In this document: positions 58,372 through 64,000 of the stretch, piece after piece
Layout: every line of letters begins with the position of its first letter
How positions within the stretch are numbered: position 1 is the stretch's first letter
Assembly: GCA_963817375.1 (NCBI GenBank)
Contig: CAWFOB010000005.1
Coordinates: forward strand, 124,001-188,000
Reading direction: 5' to 3'
From: JACVRM01 sp963817375
GTDB taxonomy: Bacteria > Actinomycetota > Thermoleophilia > Gaiellales > Gaiellaceae
Length of the DNA: 64,000 nucleotides
Notes under the pieces: generated by a model
What the model was told of the DNA's origin: nothing
What the model saw: the letters and a program-made list of their open reading frames with translations, nothing else
Databases searched by the model: none
Translations under genes and position numbers: made by a program

Positions 58372-58974
58372 TTAAACCGGAAGGAGCTGCTTCGTCGACT
58401 CGATCAGCTGCTGCGGGTTGAACGGCTTGCCGATGAAGGCCTGGGCCCCACGCGACTCAGCGTCGGCGAGCGTCTCGTCGTCGACCTTGCCGCTGAACAT
58501 GATTACGGGGATCGAGCCGACGCCGTGCCGCTCCTGGACGCGGCGGAGCATCTCCCAGCCGTCGACCTGCGGCATCATCACGTCGAGCAGGATCAGGTCG
58601 GGCGGCTCCTCCTCGAGTGCGCTCAACCCCTCCTCGGCGCTGCCTGCCTCGCGGACGATGTAGCCCTCCATCTCCAGGTTCACGCGCACGAACTCGCGGA
58701 TGCGGGCGTCGTCGTCGACGATCAGGATCGACGGGCCGGCCTTCTGGGTCCGCGACGGGGACGCCGAGCGCTGCAGGAACGCGTCCAGGTCACCGCGCCG
58801 GTAGCGCCGGTGGCCGCCCGGTGTGTAGAAGGCCGGCAGCCGCCCGACGTCCGACCACTTCCGGATCGTGCTCTGGGCGACGCCGAGGTACTTGGCGGCC
58901 TGGCCGAGCGTCAGCCAGTCCGGCTCAGCGCCGACGGGCGGGCGGCGGTTGCGGGAGGGGTCGTTGGTGCTCAC
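58372..58974 (-). CDS. MerR/BldC-type HTH fused to a receiver domain
   Basis: 200 residues. Residues 18-72 are an excisionase/BldC-like winged helix-turn-helix (LTLGQAAKYLGVAQSTIRKW, GRLPAFYTPGGHRRYRRGDL). After a Ser-rich linker, residues about 82-200 form a receiver domain: ILIVDDDARIREFV, phospho-acceptor Asp in DLILLDVMMPQVDGWEML, Ser in IMFSGK and Lys in IGKPF. The order (DNA-binding first, receiver second) is the reverse of ordinary response regulators. No kinase is adjacent. Start GTG 58974. Confidence 0.85.
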   Translation of the reverse strand: MSTNDPSRNRRPPVGAEPDWLTLGQAAKYLGVAQSTIRKWSDVGRLPAFYTPGGHRRYRRGDLDAFLQRSASPSRTQKAGPSILIVDDDARIREFVRVNLEMEGYIVREAGSAEEGLSALEEEPPDLILLDVMMPQVDGWEMLRRVQERHGVGSIPVIMFSGKVDDETLADAESRGAQAFIGKPFNPQQLIESTKQLLPV

Positions 58975-59058
58975 CTGACGAATCTACCCAAACGTGCCGT
59001 TTCTTGCGCGCCCGCGAGGGGATCCAACATTCGCTTACGGTCTACCGGTCTACCGGTC

Positions 59059-59307
59059 TCACGGCCGGGTGACCGTGACGGTGACCGTCGACGGGGAGCT
59101 GAGCGGCAGCGGCCCGAGTGTACGGATCGACGTCGTGGTCGGGCTCTTCGCCGGGTCGGGGTTGTCATCCAGCGTCTGACCGAGGGCGACGCCGACGGCA
59201 AAGATGACCGCCGCAGCGCCGATCCGGATCGCCCAGCGGACGACCGCGCGGCGGCGGCGCTTGCGCCGCAGCCGGGGGCTGGGCGTCCACGTCGGCGCCT
59301 CGGTCAC
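59059..59307 (-). CDS. Small single-pass membrane protein
   Basis: 82 residues: basic N-terminus (RLRRKRRRRAVVRW), one membrane helix (AIRIGAAAVIFAVGVALGQ) and a Thr/Ser/Pro-rich outside tail. GTG 59307 overlaps the stop of the next gene upstream (GTGA), showing translational coupling. Function unknown. Confidence 0.6.
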   Translation of the reverse strand: MTEAPTWTPSPRLRRKRRRRAVVRWAIRIGAAAVIFAVGVALGQTLDDNPDPAKSPTTTSIRTLGPLPLSSPSTVTVTVTRP

Positions 59308-59624
59308 GGCCGGTAGTCGCTCGCCCCGCGCGAGTAGAGGTGGAACGCCGCATCTCCGACCAGCGCGGCGTCGCGGTGCGCGCGGGCATCACCTCGCTCC
59401 TCGAGCGCTTCGCGGCTCCAGCGGTCCGAGTGCTCGTACGCGCGCACGAGCTCGTCGAGCGTGAATATCTCGCCGATGCGGCGGCGCAGCTCGTCGACGA
59501 CGACGGCGACCTGATCCCTCAGGCGGTTGTAGAGCGCGTGATCGTCGGCGAGGGCCTCGAGGCGGCGATAGCCCTCCTCCCACTCGCGGCGCGTCGTCTC
59601 GACTGCGGCTTCCAGCTCCGGCAC
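59304..59624 (-). CDS. Hypothetical helical protein
   Basis: 106 residues, almost entirely helical and charged (TTRREWEEGYRRLEALADDH, LRDQVAVVVDELRRRIGEIF). It contains DELVRAYEHSDRW, which recurs in actinobacterial proteins of unknown function. Start GTG 59624; it forms a two-gene unit with the following membrane protein. Confidence 0.6.
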   Translation of the reverse strand: MPELEAAVETTRREWEEGYRRLEALADDHALYNRLRDQVAVVVDELRRRIGEIFTLDELVRAYEHSDRWSREALEERGDARAHRDAALVGDAAFHLYSRGASDYRP

Positions 59625-59637
59625 CGCGCGGAGGCTA

Positions 59638-59802
59638 GACGATTGATTGCTGATGGCCGCGGGCCCGGATGACGCCCGTGACGCGGCGCGAGGAGCCGCG
59701 CTCGCCCGTCACCCGTAGCGCTGCTACGAGCGACGGGCGATCACGGCCCCTCGCTTGGTCACGGACGCCCCCGAGCGGCACGCCCCTCAGCAATCAATCG
59801 TC
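59638..59802. repeat. 165-base nested palindrome with 16-base perfect terminal inverted repeats
   Basis: The ends GACGATTGATTGCTGA (59638-59653) and TCAGCAATCAATCGTC (59787-59802) are perfect complements. The inside is also palindromic: TCGCCCGTC pairs with GACGGGCGA and CGTAGC with GCTACG around a 3-base loop centred near 59721. Arms farther out match imperfectly, mostly through transitions. The DUF501 stop codon lies in the right arm. It could be a MITE-like element, a very long hairpin terminator, or a structured RNA. No coding function seen. Confidence 0.8.
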
Positions 59803-60300
59803 AGGCCCTTTCAGACAGCACCGGTCCGTCGGCCAGGGGCCGCCCGCCTCGTGGAGGATCGCCTCGCCGAGGGCGTACGGCGGCTGCGCGAGCGCCCAGG
59901 CGACGTGCGCATGTAGGCACTTCAGCCGCTCGGGCCGTGCGGCACCGCCGATGCCCGCGGCGAGCGACGAGCCGCCGTCATGGCCGCGCGTGGCGCCGGC
60001 GAGCGAGGCGCGCAGCTCCCGCTGCGCGCGGGTCGCCGTCTCGAGGCTCGCGCGGAGCTCGGGGTCCGCCGTGGCCGCCTCGCCCCACCGCTCGACACCG
60101 CCGCCCGCTTCCACGCGCGACACGGCAGCGACCAGGTGCGGGCACGTCAGCCAGTACGTGGTCGGGAACGGATTGCCGTCGGCGTCGTACGGCGCCTGCT
60201 CCGTGACCGCCGGCGCGCCCCACGGGCAGCGCACCGCGACGCGCAGGAGCGCGCGGGGCTGCCGGCCGAGCTGTCGGACAAGGACGGCGTGGTCGTCCAC
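59794..60300 (-). CDS. DUF501 family protein
   Basis: 168-residue actinobacterial DUF501 protein, encoded after ftsB as usual. Features: VAVRCPWGAPAVTEQAP, FPTTYWLTCPHLVAAVSRVE, LKCLHAHVAWALAQPPYALG. Conserved Cys/His residues (CPHL, CLHAHVA) suggest a metal site. Function is undefined in the family. Start GTG 60300. Confidence 0.87.
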   Translation of the reverse strand: MDDHAVLVRQLGRQPRALLRVAVRCPWGAPAVTEQAPYDADGNPFPTTYWLTCPHLVAAVSRVEAGGGVERWGEAATADPELRASLETATRAQRELRASLAGATRGHDGGSSLAAGIGGAARPERLKCLHAHVAWALAQPPYALGEAILHEAGGPWPTDRCCLKGPDD

Positions 60301-60318
60301 GCCGCGATGGTAGGCGCC

Positions 60319-60678
60319 TCAGCGAGCGTTCCGGTGAGAGCGGCGCCAGCGCTCGAGGCCCGACACGACGTACAGCTGCTCGCCGGGCCGGACGAGGCTG
60401 AGCTGGCGGGCCTCGCGGGCGAGCAGCAGCGTCTGCGACGAATGCTGAAACCCGGCACGCAGGGCGTCGTGCTCGGCGCGCAGCCGGTTCACCTCGGCCG
60501 CGCGCTTGCCGACTTCCGCGCGCGTGTCGAAGTACGTCGTCAGCGGCCGGACGTAGAGCAGTCCGACGAGGAGGAGCAGCCCGGCGGCAAGCACGCGCGC
60601 GTTGGGGCGCGGCAGCGAGCGGCGCCGGCGCTTGCGGCTGCGGCGCCGGCGGTCGGGCGGGCGGCTTCCGGAGGGCAC
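60319..60678 (-). CDS. ftsB: FtsB/DivIC-family septum protein
   Basis: 119 residues: a very basic N-terminus (RRRRSRKRRRRSLPRPNARV), one membrane helix (LAAGLLLLVGLLYV) and an extracytoplasmic coiled coil (AEVGKRAAEVNRLRAEHDAL), the FtsB topology. It links FtsL and FtsQ in the divisome. Neighbours pyk/eno and DUF501 agree with the actinobacterial order. Start GTG 60678. Confidence 0.85.
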   Translation of the reverse strand: MPSGSRPPDRRRRSRKRRRRSLPRPNARVLAAGLLLLVGLLYVRPLTTYFDTRAEVGKRAAEVNRLRAEHDALRAGFQHSSQTLLLAREARQLSLVRPGEQLYVVSGLERWRRSHRNAR

Positions 60679-60712
60679 GGCGCACCGTTCGCGGCGGCCG
60701 GGCGGCGTCCTC

Positions 60713-62137
60713 CTATGCGGTCTCGACGCGGATCAGGTTCGTCGTGCCCGGCATGTTCACGGCCGTCCCGGCGGTGATCACGACAAGGTCGCCGGCATTC
60801 ACGATCGACGTGCTGCGGGCGGCCTCGACCGACCGGGACGTCAGGTCTTCCACGTCGCGCCCCTCAGGGATGACGACCGGCGTCACTCCCCATTCGATGG
60901 AGAGGTTGCGCGCGACGCTCGGGTGGTGCGTCAGGGCGATGATCGGCCGCCGCGGGCGGAGCCGGGCCACGGTCGACGCCGTCCGGCCGCTGAAGGTGGG
61001 AACGAGGATCGCCTTCGCTCCGAGCGCCTCGGCGAGGTCGCAGGCAGCGTTGGACACCGCCTCCGAGATGGAAGCGTTCTCGTCCGGCTGCGGCAGCTCG
61101 TGCCGGTAGCCGAGCGCCGGCTCGATCACCCGGGCGATGCGGTCCATGTACGAGACGGACTCCAGCGGGTATTCGCCGGCCGCCGTCTCGGCCGACAGCA
61201 TCAGCGCGGAGCTGCCGTCGAGCACGGCATTCGCCACGTCGCTCGCCTCGGCCCGCGTCGGCTCGGGCGAGCCGATCATCGACTCCAGCATCTGCGTCGC
61301 CGTGATCACCGGCTTCCCGCGCTCGAGCGCGCGCGCGATGATCCGCTTCTGGATCAGCGGCACCTCCGCCACGCCGATCTCGACGCCGAGGTCGCCGCGC
61401 GCGACCATCACCGCGTCCGTCTCGGCCAGGATCTCGAGCAGCGAGTCGACCGCCTCGGCCTTCTCGATCTTCGCGATCACACGCGCACGCGATCCGGCGT
61501 GCTCGATCAGGTCGCGCAGGTCGCGGACGTCGGCCGCCGAGCGGACGAACGACAGCGCGACGTAGTCGACGTCCAGCTCGTGGAGGGCGAAGTCGAGGTC
61601 TTCCAGGTCCTTGCGCGTCAGCGACGGGATCGGGATCGGGACGCCGGGCACATTGACCCCCTTGTGCGCCGTGACGGTGCCGCCCGTGATGACCGCACAG
61701 GTCACGCGGCCGCCCTCGACCGACTCCACCTGGAGCCGCAGCCGGCCGTCGTCGATCAGTACGTCGTGCCCCGGCTTGAGCACCTCGCCGAGGATCGCGG
61801 GGCTGACTGGCAGGACGTCCTTGTGGCCGTCGAGCTCCTCCGCGCCGACCACGGTCACGTGGCCGCCGGTCTCGAGCCGCATCGGCTCCTCGAGGTCGCC
61901 GACGCGGATCTTCGGGCCCTGGAGGTCGGCGATCAGGGCGATCGCGCGCCCGACCGTCTCCTGGGCCGCCCGGACGTACTCCACGCGGCGGGCGTGGTCC
62001 TCGCGCGACCCGTGCGAGAAGTTGAACCGCGCCGCGTCCATGCCGGCCTGCGCGAGCGCGGCGACAGCTTCGGGCGAAGACGTGGCAGGCCCGAGCGTGG
62101 CAACGATCTTGGTGCGCCGCGGCGTCTGGCGCTGCAT
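60713..62137 (-). CDS. pyk: Pyruvate kinase
   Basis: Last enzyme of glycolysis, 474 residues. Hallmarks: TKIVATLGPATSSPEAVAAL, MDAARFNFSHGSREDHARRV, IADLQGPKIRVGDLEEP, VIAKIEKAEAVDSLLEI, DAVMVARGDLGVEIGV, TATQMLESMIGSPEPTRAEA, and a C-terminal allosteric domain. Start ATG 62137 (MQRQTPRRTK). It directly follows eno (29-base gap), pairing the last two glycolytic steps. Confidence 0.95.
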   Translation of the reverse strand: MQRQTPRRTKIVATLGPATSSPEAVAALAQAGMDAARFNFSHGSREDHARRVEYVRAAQETVGRAIALIADLQGPKIRVGDLEEPMRLETGGHVTVVGAEELDGHKDVLPVSPAILGEVLKPGHDVLIDDGRLRLQVESVEGGRVTCAVITGGTVTAHKGVNVPGVPIPIPSLTRKDLEDLDFALHELDVDYVALSFVRSAADVRDLRDLIEHAGSRARVIAKIEKAEAVDSLLEILAETDAVMVARGDLGVEIGVAEVPLIQKRIIARALERGKPVITATQMLESMIGSPEPTRAEASDVANAVLDGSSALMLSAETAAGEYPLESVSYMDRIARVIEPALGYRHELPQPDENASISEAVSNAACDLAEALGAKAILVPTFSGRTASTVARLRPRRPIIALTHHPSVARNLSIEWGVTPVVIPEGRDVEDLTSRSVEAARSTSIVNAGDLVVITAGTAVNMPGTTNLIRVETA

Positions 62138-62166
62138 CGCCGCCAAGGTACCGGCTGCGGGAGCCG

Positions 62167-63444
62167 CTAGCTGACCCGAGCGGCCCGCTTGAATGCGCCC
62201 CACCCCGGATAGACGGCCTCGTGGCCGAGCTCCTCCTCGATCCGGAGCAGCTGGTTGTACTTCGCGACGCGGTCGCTTCGCGACGGAGCCCCCGTCTTGA
62301 TCTGCCCCACGCCCGTCGCGACCGCCAGGTCGGCGATGGTCGTGTCCTCGGTCTCGCCGGAGCGGTGCGACATGACGGCCGCGTAGCCGTTCTCGCGCGC
62401 GAGGTCGATCGTGTCGAGCGTCTCCGTGAGCGTCCCGATCTGGTTGACCTTGATGAGGATCGCGTTGGCCACGTGCTCGTCGATGCCGCGGCGCAGGCGC
62501 TCGACGCTCGTCACGAAGAGGTCGTCGCCGACGAGCTGGACGCGGTCTCCGAGACGCTCGGTCAGCTGACGCCAGCCGTCCCAGTCGTCCTCCGCGACGC
62601 CGTCCTCGATCGACACGATCGGGTAGCGCTCGGCGAGCCCGGCGTAGAAGTCGGCCATCGCCGCGCCGTCGGCCTCGCGGCCCTCGAAGCGGTACACGCC
62701 GTCGCGGTAGAACTCGCTCGACGCCGGGTCGAGCGCGATCGCGACCGCGTCGCGGTGCCCCACGCGATCGGCCGCCTCGAGGATGGCGTCGATCGCCTCC
62801 TCGCTCGAGCCGAGGTTGGGAGCGAAGCCGCCCTCGTCGCCGACGGCGGTCGACAGGCCGCGCTCGTGCAGGACGCCGCGCAGCGAGTGGAAGACCTCGG
62901 CGCCCACGCGCAGCCCCTCCGCGAAGGTGGGCGCGCCGGCGGGCACGACCATGAACTCCTGGAGGTCGATCGAGTTGTCCGCGTGCACGCCGCCGTTGAT
63001 CACGTTCATCATCGGCACGGGCAGCGTCCGCGCCTCCGGGCCGCCGAGGTAGCGGAAGAGCGAGAGCCCGGCCTCGGCGGCGGCAGCCCTGGCATTCGCC
63101 AGTGAGATGCCGAGGATCGCGTTCGCGCCGAGCCGCCCCTTGTTGGGCGTCCCGTCGACCTCCACGAGGCGCCCGTCGACCGCGCGCTGGTCGTCCGCGT
63201 CGAGGCCGCGCACGGCTGACGCCAGCTCGCCCTGCACGTTCTCGACCGCACGCGTGACGCCCTTGCCGCCCCATGCCTGGCCACCGTCGCGCAGCTCGAC
63301 GGCCTCGTGCGCGCCGGTCGACGCCCCCGACGGGACGGCGGCGCGGCCGATGGCGCCCGAGACGAGCTCGACGTCCACCTCGACAGTCGGGTTGCCGCGC
63401 GAGTCAAGGATCTGGCGGGCTCGGACGGTGCGGATAGCGGTCAT
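62167..63444 (-). CDS. eno: Enolase
   Basis: Converts 2-phosphoglycerate to phosphoenolpyruvate; 425 residues, full length. ARQILDSRGNPTVEVDVEL, PSGASTGAHEAVELRD, NVINGGVHADNSIDLQEFM, VGDEGGFAPNL, IVSIEDGVAEDDWDG, LVGDDLFVTS, IKVNQIGTLTETL and MSHRSGETEDTTIADLAVA are all present. ATG 63444 overlaps the mazG stop (ATGA). Confidence 0.97.
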   Translation of the reverse strand: MTAIRTVRARQILDSRGNPTVEVDVELVSGAIGRAAVPSGASTGAHEAVELRDGGQAWGGKGVTRAVENVQGELASAVRGLDADDQRAVDGRLVEVDGTPNKGRLGANAILGISLANARAAAAEAGLSLFRYLGGPEARTLPVPMMNVINGGVHADNSIDLQEFMVVPAGAPTFAEGLRVGAEVFHSLRGVLHERGLSTAVGDEGGFAPNLGSSEEAIDAILEAADRVGHRDAVAIALDPASSEFYRDGVYRFEGREADGAAMADFYAGLAERYPIVSIEDGVAEDDWDGWRQLTERLGDRVQLVGDDLFVTSVERLRRGIDEHVANAILIKVNQIGTLTETLDTIDLARENGYAAVMSHRSGETEDTTIADLAVATGVGQIKTGAPSRSDRVAKYNQLLRIEEELGHEAVYPGWGAFKRAARVS

Positions 63445-64000
63445 GCGAGAACCTCCTTGGCGAGCTCGTAGTAGCGCTCCTGCGCGTCGAGGCCGAGCTC
63501 GGCCCAGCGCTCGCCCCGCTCTTCGGCGAGCTTAACCGCGCGCTCCACGCGCGCGCGAAACTTCCGCGTCGTGCCGCGGAGCGCCAGCTCGGGATCGACG
63601 TTCAACTTGCGCGCGACGTTCACGACCGTGAACAGCAGGTCGCCGAGCTCGTCGACGAGGCGCGCATCCGGCTCGGTCTGGGCGGCCGGCGGGCCGACCC
63701 GCTGCACCTCGGCGTCCAGCTCGTCGAGCTCCTCGCGAACCTTTGCGAGCGGCCCGGCGAGGTCGGGCCAGTCGTAGCCGACCGACTCCACGCGGCGTTG
63801 CACCTTGCGCGCATAGAGCAGCGCCGGCAGCGACTCCGGGACGTCGTGGAAGACGCCCTCGCGGCCCTCCTGCTCGGTCTTGATCTGCTCCCAGCGCAGG
63901 CGCACGGCGCCTGCGTTAGGGGCAACGGCCTCCCCGAATACGTGTGGGTGCCGCCGCACCAGCTTTTCGTGGACCCCTATTGCCACTGCTTCAAGGCCCC
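63441..64000 (-). CDS. mazG: MazG nucleoside triphosphate pyrophosphohydrolase (5' end beyond window)
   Basis: The C-terminal 185 or so residues of MazG, which hydrolyses non-canonical NTPs. AIGVHEKLVRRHPHVFGEAV marks the end of the first MazG domain. The second contains REELDELDAEV and RLVDELGDLLFTVVNVARKL, whose acidic residues bind magnesium. The frame stays open to the right edge, so the N-terminal part lies outside the window. It overlaps eno by four bases. Confidence 0.92.
   Translation of the reverse strand, partial: GLEAVAIGVHEKLVRRHPHVFGEAVAPNAGAVRLRWEQIKTEQEGREGVFHDVPESLPALLYARKVQRRVESVGYDWPDLAGPLAKVREELDELDAEVQRVGPPAAQTEPDARLVDELGDLLFTVVNVARKLNVDPELALRGTTRKFRARVERAVKLAEERGERWAELGLDAQERYYELAKEVLA

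Noticed and set aside
1..64000. Insertion sequences, prophage, CRISPR arrays, tRNA or rRNA genes.
   Set aside because: Scanning both strands by eye revealed no transposase or integrase motifs, no direct repeat-spacer arrays and no tRNA T-arm consensus; the intein is the only likely mobile element apart from the palindrome at 59.7 kb.

Overview
The window is a very GC-rich chromosomal segment packed with short intergenic gaps; no gene-free stretch exceeds 300 bases. Gene content and order point to a Gram-positive actinobacterium, most likely a deep-branching class such as Thermoleophilia (inference). The pointers are mazG-eno-(pyk)-ftsB-DUF501, recG-rsmD-coaD-sepIVA-like-DUF177, rpmF-acpP-rnc-smc-ftsY, ffh-rpsP-KH-rimM-trmD-lepB-rplS, a 7Fe FdxA-type ferredoxin and a GAAC-N4-GTTC SOS box. 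No rRNA, tRNA, CRISPR array or insertion sequence was recognised.

Layout. 1-6 kb: addB-addA recombinase (complement). 6-11 kb: an isocitrate/isopropylmalate dehydrogenase relative, a three-gene proton-translocating transhydrogenase operon and an ornithine cyclodeaminase family gene. 11-19 kb: FAD amine oxidase, secreted SGNH hydrolase, dprA, comM, MaoC hydratase, NUDIX hydrolase, an orphan DNA methylase, yraN and rnhB. 19-24 kb: ribosome/SRP operon. 24-28.7 kb: dodecin-like protein, then a candidate RiPP cluster (cyclase-ATPase-TPR protein, NHLP-like precursor with a Phe-Pro-Trp repeat tail, SagB-like dehydrogenase). 28.7-33.7 kb: ftsY, smc, rnc, acpP, rpmF. 33.7-43 kb: ABC-F ATPase, ECF sigma factor and membrane partner, DUF177, sepIVA-like, coaD, rsmD, a lipoprotein hydrolase, recG and corC-like. 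43-50 kb: SOS-boxed radical SAM protein, secreted beta-propeller/PASTA protein, two-component pair, flavoprotein and VOC protein. 50-55 kb: pseudo-receiver protein, a ferredoxin interrupted by an intein, DUF309, cytochrome c maturation genes and an L,D-transpeptidase. 55-64 kb: GAF/PP2C phosphatase, small membrane and zinc proteins, HTH-receiver regulator, a 165-base palindrome, DUF501, ftsB, pyk, eno and mazG (cut by the right edge).

Two systems stand out. The first is the 24.1-28.7 kb operon, a putative peptide-modification system whose precursor and dehydrogenase are translationally coupled. The second is an intein lodged inside the iron-sulfur ligand motif of a ferredoxin, so that neither cluster can form before splicing.

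Two genome-wide features help in reading the rest. Many genes carry a TANNNT box only 6-9 bases before their start codon, indicating leaderless mRNAs. About 25 single-base frame breaks occur in two zones (5.2-10.9 kb and 36.4-41.2 kb), nearly all at wobble positions. They look like consensus errors, so the affected genes (addB, pntA/A2/B, ornithine cyclodeaminase, sigma partner, sepIVA-like, hydrolase, recG) are annotated as single genes spanning the breaks.
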